Part shown: in pieces, positions 24,961 through 33,751 of the stretch | How positions within the stretch are numbered: the first letter of the stretch is position 1 | Layout of the letters: the number at the start of each line of letters is the position of its first letter | Source: Ga0077527 sp945862135 | Lineage (GTDB): Bacteria; Pseudomonadota; Gammaproteobacteria; Burkholderiales; SG8-41 | Assembly: GCA_964203275.1 (NCBI GenBank) | Contig: CAXNMF010000001.1 | Span: forward strand, 248,001-312,000 | Direction of reading: 5' to 3' | DNA length: 64,000 nt | Notes under the pieces: model-generated | Told to the model about the DNA's origin: nothing | Seen by the model: only the letters and a program-made list of their open reading frames with translations | Database searches by the model: none | Made by a program: the position numbers and the translations under genes

Positions 24961-25878
24961 ATGACCAAAAAAATCCAGACGGTCCTGATCTACGGCTATG
25001 GCGTCATGGGCCAGGGCGTGGCCCGCACCTTTGCCAAGGCCGGGTTTGACACCATCATCCGCAGCAGTCGTGCCTCGGAACTGAAAGATCTGCCCGCCGG
25101 CGTGCGTGCAGTCGCCAAACTGCCGGAGACGCCGCCAGACCTGGTGCTGGAACTGGTGCCGGAAGAAGTGAAAACCAAGCAGGCGGTTTATCTGGAAGTG
25201 GAGGCCGCGTATCCGGGCGCAGATGTGATCATCGCCACCGGTACCTCCGGCCTTGATCTGGTGGAGCTGGCTAAACCGCTGAAACATCCAGAACGTTTTC
25301 TCGGACTGCATTACTTCATGCCTGCGGACCAGGCACTTGTGGTGGAAGTGATGGCGGGCCCTTCGACACCGGCTGCATTGGTCGATCTGTGTACCGAGGT
25401 GCTGCGGCGTACCGGCAAGGAACCGGTGGTGCTGTACAAACCCATCGTCGGTTTTCTGGTCAACCGGCTGCAGCACGCGATTCTTCACGAAGCCTATTAT
25501 CTGATCGAAGCTGGCGTGGCGAGCGCTGCCGACATCGATCACGCCGCACGGCGCATGCTCGCGCCGCGGATGTGCATCAACGGTTTGATTGCACAGAAAG
25601 ATCTGAGCGGCTTGAGCATTCATGCCGGTGCGCAGGCGTCGATCGTCCCCGAGCTTTTCCACAACGGCGTTCCCAATCCGATGCTGCAGGACATGGTCAA
25701 GCGCGGCGAGACAGGCACAGCCGCGGGCAAGGGTTTTTATGACTGGGAAGGCTGTGATACCGGAGCGGTGCGCAAGCAGGCTTCCGAGCAACTGGCGAAG
25801 CTGACCGAGTTTCTCGATTCCGACGTTTTCAAGTCCGCGCCCAAGACCCAGCCCAAGCCGCGCGATCCGCGGCAGTGA
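24961..25878 (+). CDS. 3-hydroxyacyl-CoA dehydrogenase-family protein
   Basis: 305 residues. The Rossmann start is VLIYGYGVMGQGVARTFAKAGF (about 8-29), with GYGVMG in the dinucleotide-binding position. LVLELVPEEVKTKQAVY and HYFMPADQALVVEVMAG (about 118-134) carry the catalytic-region His. GFLVNRLQHAILHEAYYLIEAGVA (about 163-186) is the typical start of the C-terminal 3HCDH domain. It oxidises a hydroxy-acid or hydroxyacyl-CoA with NAD+. It heads a plus-strand operon with azlC, azlD, a crotonase and a CoA-transferase. Confidence 0.88.
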   Translation: MTKKIQTVLIYGYGVMGQGVARTFAKAGFDTIIRSSRASELKDLPAGVRAVAKLPETPPDLVLELVPEEVKTKQAVYLEVEAAYPGADVIIATGTSGLDLVELAKPLKHPERFLGLHYFMPADQALVVEVMAGPSTPAALVDLCTEVLRRTGKEPVVLYKPIVGFLVNRLQHAILHEAYYLIEAGVASAADIDHAARRMLAPRMCINGLIAQKDLSGLSIHAGAQASIVPELFHNGVPNPMLQDMVKRGETGTAAGKGFYDWEGCDTGAVRKQASEQLAKLTEFLDSDVFKSAPKTQPKPRDPRQ

Positions 25879-26585
25879 CATCCGGTCAGGCGCTGCGCGC
25901 CGGTGCGCGTGAGGCCTTGGGCGTACCGGCCGCCGTGCTCGGCGCCGGATTTCTCGGTTACGGCTCTCTGGCGGGAGATGCAGGTTATTCCATCTGGCTG
26001 ACGCTGTCGGCGACGCTGGCGATCTGGGCGCTGCCCGGCCAACTGGTGCTGATGGAAATGCACGCGCGTGAAGCCGCCTTTCTGGCGACCGTATTTGCGG
26101 TGTCGCTGAGCGCAGCAAGATTTCTGCCGATGACCCTGACGCTGATGCCGTTGATGCGCGGCGGCAGCCGGGTACGCCGGTTATGGCAATTTCTGTTTGC
26201 TGCACAGCTGGTGTCGATGACGACCTGGGCGGTGGCGATGCGCCGCTTCGAGGAGATGGATGTCGATGCGCGCTGGAATTATTTTCTCGGATTTTCCGCA
26301 GTGTGCATTGGTTCAGCGTTGCTGTTTGCGGCGATTGGACAATTACTGATCGGCGCGCTACCGCCGCTGGCGCGTTATGGTCTGGCCTTGCTGACACCAC
26401 TGTACTTTTTTGTCACGCTGGTGGGCGAAGCGCGTACGCGCATGGCCATCGCCGCACTGGTTTGCGGTACGGCTGTCGCACTGGTGTTGCATGTTTACGC
26501 GCCGGCATGGAGCCTGTTCGGCGCGGGTTTCATCGGCGGCACCATCGCCTGGGCCTGGCAGGGGTCGCATGTCCGCCGCCGCTGA
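25875..26585 (+). CDS. azlC: AzlC-family branched-chain amino acid exporter subunit
   Basis: 236 residues from the GTG at 25875, which overlaps the stop of the preceding gene (GTGA). The AzlC start EALGVPAAVLGAGFLGYGSLAGDAGYS and the conserved LPGQLVLMEM and SLSAARFLPMTLTLMPLMR segments (about 75-100) are present, with several membrane helices through the chain. AzlC with AzlD exports branched-chain amino acids and analogues across the inner membrane. The adjacent azlD overlaps it by 17 bases. Confidence 0.9.
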   Translation: MTSGQALRAGAREALGVPAAVLGAGFLGYGSLAGDAGYSIWLTLSATLAIWALPGQLVLMEMHAREAAFLATVFAVSLSAARFLPMTLTLMPLMRGGSRVRRLWQFLFAAQLVSMTTWAVAMRRFEEMDVDARWNYFLGFSAVCIGSALLFAAIGQLLIGALPPLARYGLALLTPLYFFVTLVGEARTRMAIAALVCGTAVALVLHVYAPAWSLFGAGFIGGTIAWAWQGSHVRRR

Positions 26586-26910
26586 ACTGTGGTTGCTGAT
26601 GCTGGCCTGCGGCGGCGCCACCTATCTGTGGCGTGGATTGGGCGTGATGTTGTCGGGACGGCTCAATCCCCAAAGCGCGGTGTTTGAATGGGTGTCGTGT
26701 GTCGCCTACGCGCTGGTGGCCGGGCTGATCGCCCGCATTATTGTTGCGCCGTCTGGGCTGATGGCGCAGACCGCGTTGACCGACCGCCTGCTCGCCTGTG
26801 TTGCCGCATTTGCCGCCTACCGACTGGCCCGCGGCAATATGTTTGTCGGGCTGCTCAGCGGCGTACTCATTTTCGTTGCTGCAACGCATCTGCGCAGCGT
26901 AATCCTCTAA
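26569..26910 (+). CDS. azlD: AzlD-family small membrane subunit
   Basis: 113 residues from the ATG at 26569, inside the end of azlC. A longer open frame begins at 26410 but its extra residues are non-membrane and come from the azlC frame. The start AAELWLLMLACGGATYLWRGLGVMLSG and three further hydrophobic segments match AzlD. It is the partner of AzlC in amino acid export. The crotonase gene starts 10 bases later. Confidence 0.88.
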   Translation: MSAAAELWLLMLACGGATYLWRGLGVMLSGRLNPQSAVFEWVSCVAYALVAGLIARIIVAPSGLMAQTALTDRLLACVAAFAAYRLARGNMFVGLLSGVLIFVAATHLRSVIL

Positions 26911-26919
26911 AATTACGCC

Positions 26920-27705
26920 ATGAGCGGCGAAATTCTGATGACGCGCCAGGCCGATGTGGCCACCGTCACGTTCTCCAATCCCCCGAAACTGAATGCGCTG
27001 ACGGTCGCGATGTGGCGCGAACTGGCGGCGGTGATGCATCGTCTGTCGGAGGATGATGCGTTGCGCTGCGTGGTGTTGCGCGGCGCAGGTACGGAGGCGT
27101 TTGCTGCGGGCGCTGACATCGCCGAGTTTGCTACCGAGCGCAACACCGTCGAGCAGGGCAAGAGTTATCACCGTGAGCTGGTGTTCGGCGCTTTGCGCGC
27201 GGTCGGAGAATGCCGGCATCCGACGGTGGCAATGATTTATGGCGCCTGCGCCGGCGGTGGTCTGGAGCTGGCCTGTCAGTGTGATCTGCGCATTGCCGGG
27301 AAAAGCGCGCGGTTCGGAGTGCCGATCAATCGCTTGGGATTCGCGATAGCCTACGACGAGCTGGCGGCGCTGTTGCCCTTGATCGGACGTGCGGCGGCGC
27401 TGGAGATTCTGATCGAGGGCCGGATGCTGGGCGCCGATGAAGCGTACGCCAAGGGTCTGCTGACGCGTGTGGTGGATGACGATGAACTGGCTGCTGAAAC
27501 TGCGGCGTCGGTGCGGCGCATCGCCGACGGTGCGCCGCTTGTGGCGCGCTGGCACAAGCAGTTCATTCAGCGTCTGACGCCGCAGCCGGCGCCGTTGAGC
27601 GAAGCCGAGATCAACGCTAATTTCGATTACTTCAACACCGACGATTACCGCATCGGCTACGATGCCTTCATCAATCGGCAGAAGCCCCGGTTCACCGGGC
27701 GCTGA
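26920..27705 (+). CDS. Enoyl-CoA hydratase/isomerase-family protein 2
   Basis: 261 residues with the crotonase core: NPPKLNALTVAMW (about 20-32), VLRGAGTEAFAAGADIAEF (about 50-68) and MIYGACAGGGLELACQCDLR (about 106-125). It is close in sequence to the enoyl-CoA hydratase at 15606-16394: same order and spacing, and both share the ARFGVPINRLG-type segment, so they are paralogues. It is part of the plus-strand operon and is followed by a type III CoA-transferase. Confidence 0.9.
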   Translation: MSGEILMTRQADVATVTFSNPPKLNALTVAMWRELAAVMHRLSEDDALRCVVLRGAGTEAFAAGADIAEFATERNTVEQGKSYHRELVFGALRAVGECRHPTVAMIYGACAGGGLELACQCDLRIAGKSARFGVPINRLGFAIAYDELAALLPLIGRAAALEILIEGRMLGADEAYAKGLLTRVVDDDELAAETAASVRRIADGAPLVARWHKQFIQRLTPQPAPLSEAEINANFDYFNTDDYRIGYDAFINRQKPRFTGR

Positions 27706-27737
27706 CGCGCTTTAATTCAACGACACTGGGAAACATC

Positions 27738-28961
27738 ATGGCTGGACCGTTATCGCATATCAAAGTGCTGGATCTTTCGCGAGTGCTCGCCGGACCGTGG
27801 ACCGCACAGAACCTGGCCGACCTCGGGGCAGAGGTGATCAAGGTGGAGCGTCCCGGCAAGGGCGACGATTCACGCAGTTATGCACCGCCGTTCCTGAAAG
27901 ACGAGCAGGGCAATGAAACGAAGGAAGGCGCCTATTTCTGCGCCGCGAACCGCGGCAAGAAATCGATCACGGTTAACCTGAGCAAGCCCGAGGGCCAGCA
28001 GCTGGTGCGCGAACTGGCGAGAGGCGTTGATGTACTGGTGGAGAATTACAAAGTTGGTGATCTGGCGCGTTACGGTCTTGGTTATGACGACCTCGCCAAA
28101 CTCAATCCCGGCCTGATCTACTGTTCAGTCACTGGCTTCGGTCAGACCGGCCCGTACAAGGATCGTCCCGGCTACGATTTCATGGCGCAGGGCATGGGCG
28201 GGCTGATGAGCATCACCGGAGAGGCCGATGGCGTGCCCGGTGGCGGACCGCAGCGTGTCGGCATTCCGATCATCGACATGACCACCGGCATGTACGCGAC
28301 GATCGCGATCTGCGCGGCGTTAGCCAACCGTGCGGTGACCGGCAAAGGGCAGTGGATCGATGTCGCGTTGCTCGACAGTTGCGTAGCCTTCCTTGCCAAC
28401 CAGGCAATGAATTATTTTGCCACCGGCGAATCGCCCACCCGCATCGGCAACGCGCATCCGAACATCGTGCCGTATCAGACTTTCAAGACCAGTGACGGCG
28501 CCATCATCCTCGCCTGCGGCAATGACAACCTGTTCAACAAGTTCTGCGATGCCGCCGGCTGTCCCCATCTGCCCAAGGATGTGCGTTTCGCCACCAATGC
28601 CGAGCGCGTGAAAAACCGCGTCGAGATTACGCGGCTGCTCAACGAGGTGTTCGAAAAGCGCACGACCAAGGAGTGGGTCAAGCTGCTCGACGACGCGGGT
28701 GTCGCCAACGGCCCGATCAACACCATCAAGGAAGTGTTCGAGGAGCCGCAGGTGATAGCCCGCGGCATGAAAATCGAATTGCCGCATGCGGCGGCGGGCA
28801 AGGTGCCGCTGGTGGCGAGCCCGATGAAGTTTTCCGGTACGCCGCTGCAACACGACATCCCGCCGCCTGTGGTGGGACAGCATACCGATGAAATTCTGCG
28901 CAGCGTGCTGAAGAAAACTGATGCGGAAATTGCTGCGCTGAAGGCATCCGGCGCAGTCTGA
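27738..28961 (+). CDS. CaiB/BaiF-type (class III) CoA-transferase
   Basis: 407 residues, the family length. KVLDLSRVLAGPWTAQNLADLGAEVIKVERP (about 9-39) is the standard CoA-binding start. GRPGYDFMAQGMGGLMSITGE-like text (about 150-165) carries the catalytic Asp in YDFMAQ. VGIPIIDMTTGMYATIAI and PHTDE-type endings are in place. It moves CoA between organic acids such as glutarate or succinate; the donor is unknown. It closes the operon that starts at 24961. Confidence 0.9.
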   Translation: MAGPLSHIKVLDLSRVLAGPWTAQNLADLGAEVIKVERPGKGDDSRSYAPPFLKDEQGNETKEGAYFCAANRGKKSITVNLSKPEGQQLVRELARGVDVLVENYKVGDLARYGLGYDDLAKLNPGLIYCSVTGFGQTGPYKDRPGYDFMAQGMGGLMSITGEADGVPGGGPQRVGIPIIDMTTGMYATIAICAALANRAVTGKGQWIDVALLDSCVAFLANQAMNYFATGESPTRIGNAHPNIVPYQTFKTSDGAIILACGNDNLFNKFCDAAGCPHLPKDVRFATNAERVKNRVEITRLLNEVFEKRTTKEWVKLLDDAGVANGPINTIKEVFEEPQVIARGMKIELPHAAAGKVPLVASPMKFSGTPLQHDIPPPVVGQHTDEILRSVLKKTDAEIAALKASGAV

Positions 28962-28971
28962 GCCGCGGCGG

Positions 28972-29769
28972 TCAGAAAAAACTGATCAGCATCTTCGTTG
29001 CCAGCGTAAACAGCACGGCGGCGAAGATTTTTTTCAGCAGCGCACCCGGTGTGCGATGGGCGAGGCGGGCGCCGAGCGGCGCCAGCGACATGCTGGCGAT
29101 GACAATGCCTGCAAGTGCCGGCAGATAAATGAACCCCAGGCTGTACTGTGGCAATCCGGGCTGTCCGATACCGGTGACCAGAAATCCGGCCGTGCCTGCG
29201 GCCGCGAGCGGCCAGCCGATAGCCGCTGCGCTGCCGATGGCTCGATGGATGGCAATGCCGCGTTTGACCAGATAGGCCACAACCAGCGCCGCGCCGCCGG
29301 TGGCGGTCAGGCTGGAAATCACTCCGATGACAGCTGCGGAGAGGTTCAGTCCAGCGGTCGAGATGGGCGCGGCTCCGGCCTGCGGCTTTTTGCCGAAAAA
29401 CATTTGTGCCGAGATGTAGTAAATCAACAGCGTAAACACTACGGTCAGCAACCGTACATCCAGTACGCTGGCCAGTAATGCCCCGCTGAAGGTGCCGGCG
29501 ATGATGCCCGGCGCCATGCGTTTGACGATGGCCCAGTCCACCGCTCCGTGGCTGTGGTGCGCACGTACGCTCGATACCGATGTAAACAGAATCGTCGCCA
29601 TGGACGTACCGAGCGCCAGATGCACTACCTGCAACGGATCGAAACCCTTTGCTGCATAGACGAATGCCAGAACCGGGACCATCGCAGCACCGCCGCCAAT
29701 GCCCAGCAGCCCGGCGAAAAAGCCGACAAAGGCGCCGAGGGCGAGATAGGCCCACCACCACTCAAACAT
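28972..29769 (-). CDS. TauE/SafE-family membrane exporter
   Basis: 265 residues with about eight hydrophobic segments. The family signature is GAFVGFFAGLLGIGGGAAMVPVLA (about 12-35), repeated in the second half as SSLTATGGAALVVAYL, with HLALGTSMATI at about 55. Members export sulfite, sulfoacetate or related anions across the inner membrane. It is convergent with the CoA-transferase gene and lies upstream of the EVE gene's stop by 16 bases. Confidence 0.88.
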   Translation of the reverse strand: MFEWWWAYLALGAFVGFFAGLLGIGGGAAMVPVLAFVYAAKGFDPLQVVHLALGTSMATILFTSVSSVRAHHSHGAVDWAIVKRMAPGIIAGTFSGALLASVLDVRLLTVVFTLLIYYISAQMFFGKKPQAGAAPISTAGLNLSAAVIGVISSLTATGGAALVVAYLVKRGIAIHRAIGSAAAIGWPLAAAGTAGFLVTGIGQPGLPQYSLGFIYLPALAGIVIASMSLAPLGARLAHRTPGALLKKIFAAVLFTLATKMLISFF

Positions 29770-29785
29770 CGACGTCAGTCCCGGG

Positions 29786-30238
29786 TCATTTCATCAGGCC
29801 GAGAATGAACTTCCATTCGTCGGGATCCACCGGTGTGATCGACAGGCGGCTGCCTTTGGCGAGTACGCGCATTTTGGCCAGTGGTTTGTGTTTGCGCAGT
29901 TCAGTCAGCGAGATCAGAGGCGTTTTTTTGACGAAACGGAAATCGACGTGCAGCCAGCGCGGATTCTCGGGTGTCGCGGTTTCGTCGTAATACTTGCTCT
30001 TGCGGTCAAACTGCGTGGCATCAGGGTAAGCCGACTTGCTGACTTCGGCGATGCCAACAATGCCGGGTTCGTCGCAGTTGGAGTGGTAATAAAACGCCTG
30101 ATCACCGGGTTTCATCTGGTCGCGCATGAAATTGCGTGCCTGGTAGTTGCGCACGCCGGTCCATGGCGTGGTTTTGTCGCGGGCGAGGGCGTCGATGCCG
30201 TAAACGTCGGGTTCGGATTTGATCAGCCAGTAGCGCAT
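29786..30238 (-). CDS. EVE-domain protein
   Basis: 150 residues from the ATG at 30238; the frame opens at 30319 but the EVE family starts at MRYWLIKSEPD. Conserved features are YWLIKSEPD (2-10), WTGVRNYQARNFMRD (about 27-41), AFYYHSN (about 49) and GIVGIAEV. EVE domains bind modified cytosine or RNA bases, although the role of this single-domain type is not settled. A 6S RNA gene and zapA lie upstream on the same strand, a known betaproteobacterial order. Confidence 0.85.
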   Translation of the reverse strand: MRYWLIKSEPDVYGIDALARDKTTPWTGVRNYQARNFMRDQMKPGDQAFYYHSNCDEPGIVGIAEVSKSAYPDATQFDRKSKYYDETATPENPRWLHVDFRFVKKTPLISLTELRKHKPLAKMRVLAKGSRLSITPVDPDEWKFILGLMK

Positions 30239-30263
30239 GTCGAAATCATCGGTGATTGGTGGC

Positions 30264-30292
30264 CAAAAAAAATGCGGCACAGCCGCATTTTT
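30264..30292 (-). terminator. Intrinsic terminator after 6S RNA
   Basis: ATGCGGC and GCCGCAT (about 30272-30288) make a 7-bp stem with a 3-base loop. On the minus strand it is followed by eight T residues (A-run at 30264-30271). It lies about 10 bases past the 6S RNA end and probably ends the zapB-like/zapA/ssrS transcript. Confidence 0.8.
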
Positions 30293-30300
30293 GTGTGGGT

Positions 30301-30477
30301 CCCCCGCATGTGCCGTCACAGACCAGCATCCTGAACCTAAGGTTCAAGGCGGCCACCTTCCGGATTTCTTCAGGCACATCCGCGTGGGACGCGCACACCG
30401 AAACCGCTATGGTCGGCGACCTGTGCAGTATCTATTGGCTCAAAGAGTATATGGCCTGAACAAACACCGCAGGGGAA
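30301..30477 (-). ncRNA. ssrS: 6S RNA
   Basis: Read on the minus strand, the 5' end CCCCTGCGGTGT can pair with GCACATGCGGGGG near the 3' end to form the closing stem. A conserved hairpin CCTTGAACC...GGTTCAGG occurs in the 3' half, as in E. coli 6S RNA (CCTTGAACC...GGTTCAAGG). TTGAGCCAATAGATACTGCAC in the 5' half matches the E. coli TGAGCCGATATTTCATACCAC segment. Length is about 177 nt. It follows zapA, its usual neighbour. 6S RNA mimics an open promoter and binds sigma-70 RNA polymerase. Confidence 0.85.
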
Positions 30478-30539
30478 ACTCTGGACGGCTTGATGATCGG
30501 CGGACTGCCGGTGGAGCAGTTAACAACAAACTGCGAAAC

Positions 30540-30851
30540 TCAGAACAGTTTGCTTTGCTCCGCCATCGCCTGATCGATGGCCGTCTCCATGCGTTGAATT
30601 CTACGCTTGGTTTCTGCGATATCAAAGCTGCCACCAACTTTCATCGAAAGAAATTCATGCGCGATGTTCAGTGCTGCCATGATCGCGACACGTTCGGTGC
30701 CGATGACTTTGCTGCGGTCGCGGACTTCCTGCATTTTGGCATTCAGATAGTCCACAGCTTCAAGAAGGCCCTTTTGCTCGTGTTCCGCACAAGCAACGCG
30801 AAACTCGCGCCCCATGATGTTGATCTGCAAACTCTTTGCGTCAGCGCTCAT
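30540..30851 (-). CDS. zapA: Cell division protein ZapA
   Basis: 103 residues. LQINIMGREFRVACAEHEQKGLLEAVDYLN (about 8-37) is the ZapA N-terminal domain. A coiled-coil C-terminal half with ERVAIMAALNIAHEFL (about 53-68) follows. It bundles FtsZ filaments at mid-cell. Its ATG overlaps the stop of the ZapB-like gene by 4 bases, and 6S RNA lies downstream. Confidence 0.92.
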   Translation of the reverse strand: MSADAKSLQINIMGREFRVACAEHEQKGLLEAVDYLNAKMQEVRDRSKVIGTERVAIMAALNIAHEFLSMKVGGSFDIAETKRRIQRMETAIDQAMAEQSKLF

Positions 30852-31048
30852 GTTTCCTCGGCAGGAATCTGCTGCACGATCTGTTCAAGGCGGCTGCTCG
30901 CGACATCAATTTTTTCTTCGAGTTGTTTGTTGCGATGTAGGGCCGAGGCCAATTCCTGACGCAGCCGCTGCGTGTCATCACGCAGTCGCTGATTGGCGTC
31001 AACAAACTGACTCAATTTGTCCTCGAGCGTTTTCAGTTCCGCTTCCAT
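30848..31048 (-). CDS. Small ZapB-like coiled-coil protein
   Basis: 66 residues from the ATG at 31048; the frame opens at 31084. Nearly all of it is heptad-rich coiled coil (ELKTLEDKLSQFVDANQRL and RQELASALHRNKQLEEKID). It matches the short family always found upstream of zapA in beta- and gammaproteobacteria (TIGR02449-like). It probably helps ZapA/FtsZ ring assembly. The first gene of this transcript. Confidence 0.8.
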   Translation of the reverse strand: MEAELKTLEDKLSQFVDANQRLRDDTQRLRQELASALHRNKQLEEKIDVASSRLEQIVQQIPAEET

Positions 31049-31084
31049 GCGCGCACTATAGTGGGGAAAATCCAGCAGGGTCAA

Positions 31085-31324
31085 CCGCTAAGGCGTCGTT
31101 TTGAATGTAATTTGGCATGTTTGCCACGGCGCTTGCTGTTGCCGGCAATGCCGGGCCAAACCTACCGCTTCGTTTTCGCTAATCCAGAAAGCTGAAGATT
31201 AATAAGTATATGTTTTTATTGAATATTATTTTTTCGATGTGGCGTCTGCTGGCGATGCCCAGCGCAGCCTGCGCTACAATCCCGCCTGTCCAGGACGAAC
31301 CGCTACCGCATGCGGTGCGTTCCG
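31085..31324. other. Intergenic region before the cobalamin riboswitch
   Basis: No protein gene is supported here. The stretch at 31195-31235 is AT-rich. A TACAAT at 31275-31280 could be the -10 of the btuB transcript, about 50 bases upstream of the riboswitch core. I found no clear -35 hexamer. Confidence 0.4.
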
Positions 31325-31545
31325 GACGCGTTTCAGGTGCCGACGCTCCCCGCAAGGGACGTCGGTGAAACGGGAAACAGGTGCGGTCGCAAGACCAATT
31401 CCTGTGCTGCCCCCGCAACGGTAAGCAACCGGCGTTCAGACCAGCGAATGCCATGGCGCGTCAGAAGCCACTGTCTCTAAGGGGATGGGAAGGCGATGTG
31501 CCAGAGGTTGCAAGCCCGGAGACCGGCCTGGTTCGCCAGTCAGGA
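31325..31545 (+). promoter_or_regulatory. Cobalamin (AdoCbl) riboswitch
   Basis: Conserved cobalamin-aptamer elements occur in order: GGTGAAACGGGAA (31364-31376), GTGCGG then GCTGCCCCCGCAACGGTAA (31407-31424), the B12-box-like AGCCACTG (31466-31473), GGGAAGGCGA (about 31488-31497) and GCAAGCCCGGAGACCGGCC (31510-31528). It precedes btuB by about 130 bases. Binding adenosylcobalamin is expected to lower expression of the receptor. A 755-codon frame runs through it, but that extension is not coding. Confidence 0.93.
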
Positions 31546-31671
31546 ACAGTCGCGCAGGGCGGCCTACCGGATCATGCACATTGCGTGCATTTCATTCCTT
31601 TGGGTAACTCTGTCGATTTTCCTTTGTGTTGCAACCTGCGTGCGGCGGGCACGCGCAATCAAGGAAATTGC

Positions 31672-33648
31672 ATGAAGAGTTTTCCCATCGTCGCCGCGGC
31701 CTTGTCCGCGGCAGCTCCCCCCGGTTTTTCCGCGGAACCCGTGATCCTGGCTGCCGCGCTGCCACCGGTCGTGGTGACTGCGACACGTTTCCCGGATATC
31801 CCGCGCCAGTTTCCGGTCGGTGTCACCGTGATTACCGAAGAAGATATCCGCAACAGCACCGCGAGTACCGTCCCCGAATTGCTGCGCATGCTGCCCGGTG
31901 TGCAGACCCGTGACCTTTCGGGCTCCCCCAACCTGCAGGTGGATCTGCGCGGTTTCGGCATTTTCGGCGACCAGAACACGCTGGTGCTGCTCGACGGCCA
32001 GCGCATCAGCGAAAACGAACAGCTCACGGTGAACTGGTCAGCGATTCCGCTGGACGCCATCGAACGCATCGAAGTCATGCGCGGCAGCGGTTCAGTGCTC
32101 TACGGCGCGGGCGCGACTGGCGGCACCATCAACATCATCACCAAGACGCCGGTAGCAAACACCCGCAGCGGATTTGTTGAAGGCGGTGTGGGCAGTTATC
32201 GCACGCGTGACGTACGCATTGGCGCCAACATCGCCGGCGAACGCACCGGCCTGCGCCTGACTATGGCGCACCGTGAAAGCGACGGTTACCGCGACAACAA
32301 TGCGCTGCGCATCGACAGCGCGCAGCTCGACTGGCGCTACACCGGTGACCATGGCGCGCTGACGCTCAAAGCCGGCGCTGATGACCAGCGCACCGAATTG
32401 CCGGGATCGATCAGCGAAGCGCAGATTGCAGTGAATCGCAAACAAGCCGCGCTGCCCGGCGATTTCGGCTTGCTGAGTGGCGGATACCTGAATCTTGGCG
32501 GCAGCATGAAGATGGGCGAGGGGGAAGTCGCCGCCAATATTTCTTATCGAAAGAAAGACACCGACTCGTCGTTTTTTGTCTCCACGCCATTCCGTAACAA
32601 CGTGCAGACGGAATCAACGCAGTGGCTGTTCACGCCGCGCGCCAGGCTGCCGTATGAGTTCGGTGGCATGAGCCACACGCTGGTGGCGGGCATTGATGTC
32701 GAAGACTGGGATTTCCAGGGTACGGCCGGGCCGTCCATCGTCGGCCGCCCGCAGGCGACTCAGCGCAGCGATGCGTTATATGCCCAGCACACGACGCTGT
32801 TTGCCGGCGGCACTTCGTTTGCCATTGGCGCGCGCGGCCAGCGCGTGACCTACGGCGTCGCGGATCCGGCCAATGCTGCTGTCCGCGCCGAACGCAAACG
32901 TAATCTGGATGCATACGATATTGCGTTGCGTCAGCCGCTGGGCGGCAACTGGGCGGCATACGGCAAGATCGGCAGCAGTTTCCGCATGCCCAACGTCAAC
33001 GACAACTACAGCCTGTTCACCGCAACGGTGAATCTGCTCGAACCGCAGACTGCGCGTGACCGCGAAATCGGTCTGGAGTCCGTCAGTGCAAAGGCACGTT
33101 ACCGGCTGGCTTTGTATGAAATCGAGCTGGAAAACGAAATCCTGCTCGATCCGGTGACTTTCACCAATCGTAACCTGCCGCCGACGCGCCGTCGTGGCGT
33201 TGAAGCGGAAGCGCGTTGGCAACCGATGCCCGGCGTTGATCTGTCAGCGGGCTATACCTACGCCGAAGCGGAGTTTCGTTCCGGCAGCTTTGGCGGTACG
33301 CCCATAGCCGGAAACGATGTACCGCTGGTGCCGCGTCATGCCGCCAGCCTGGGGGCGGGCTGGAAATTCATGTCGCGGGCACGGGTTGATGCCGTGTTGC
33401 GTTATACCGGCGAGCAGCGTTACGACGGCGACGAGCTGAACACCTTCAACCAGAAAATGCCGGCGTATACCGTTGTCGATCTGAAGCTGGCGTATGACCA
33501 GGCCGACTGGCGCGTCACGGCCGGCATCCAGAACCTGTTTAATGAACACTATTTTTCATACGGTGTGTTCACCGGTTTCCCGACCTACTCGGCGCTGCCG
33601 GCGCCGGAACGCGTGTTGTATGTGACAGCGCGTTATACCTTCCGCTGA
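31672..33648 (+). CDS. btuB: TonB-dependent vitamin B12 receptor BtuB
   Basis: 658 residues from the ATG at 31672 after AAGGAAATTGC. A signal sequence is followed by a TonB box and plug: PPVVVTATRFPDIPRQ (about 34-49), VTVITEEDIRNSTAS and LVLLDGQRISENEQLT. The beta-barrel ends in the aromatic ARYTFR at the C-terminus, typical of outer-membrane proteins. The plug carries ERIEVMRGSGSVLYGAGATGG. The riboswitch upstream confirms cobalamin as substrate. A terminator lies after the stop. Confidence 0.93.
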   Translation: MKSFPIVAAALSAAAPPGFSAEPVILAAALPPVVVTATRFPDIPRQFPVGVTVITEEDIRNSTASTVPELLRMLPGVQTRDLSGSPNLQVDLRGFGIFGDQNTLVLLDGQRISENEQLTVNWSAIPLDAIERIEVMRGSGSVLYGAGATGGTINIITKTPVANTRSGFVEGGVGSYRTRDVRIGANIAGERTGLRLTMAHRESDGYRDNNALRIDSAQLDWRYTGDHGALTLKAGADDQRTELPGSISEAQIAVNRKQAALPGDFGLLSGGYLNLGGSMKMGEGEVAANISYRKKDTDSSFFVSTPFRNNVQTESTQWLFTPRARLPYEFGGMSHTLVAGIDVEDWDFQGTAGPSIVGRPQATQRSDALYAQHTTLFAGGTSFAIGARGQRVTYGVADPANAAVRAERKRNLDAYDIALRQPLGGNWAAYGKIGSSFRMPNVNDNYSLFTATVNLLEPQTARDREIGLESVSAKARYRLALYEIELENEILLDPVTFTNRNLPPTRRRGVEAEARWQPMPGVDLSAGYTYAEAEFRSGSFGGTPIAGNDVPLVPRHAASLGAGWKFMSRARVDAVLRYTGEQRYDGDELNTFNQKMPAYTVVDLKLAYDQADWRVTAGIQNLFNEHYFSYGVFTGFPTYSALPAPERVLYVTARYTFR

Positions 33649-33667
33649 AGCGCTGCCATGGTTGGCA

Positions 33668-33697
33668 GAAAAAGCCGTGCATTGCGCGGCTTTTTCA
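33668..33697 (+). terminator. Intrinsic terminator after btuB
   Basis: AAAAAGCCGTGC and GCGCGGCTTTTT form a stem with one mismatch (T/G) and a 3-base loop, followed by TTTTTC. It lies about 20 bases past the btuB stop and separates the riboswitch-controlled gene from msbA. Confidence 0.85.
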
Positions 33698-33751
33698 TCG
33701 CAGCTTTTCCTTAATTATCAAAAGTTTGCTATTGTTCGGGCCGTGCAATCG

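Noticed and set aside
24889..26400. 503-codon minus-strand frame
   Set aside because: It lies exactly antisense to the 3-hydroxyacyl-CoA dehydrogenase and azlC genes, has an Arg/His-rich low-quality composition and no recognisable motif. GC-rich codon use makes such shadows common.
31381..31671. N-terminal extension of btuB
   Set aside because: The extra 97 codons are the cobalamin riboswitch; the real start at 31672 has a ribosome-binding site and a signal peptide.
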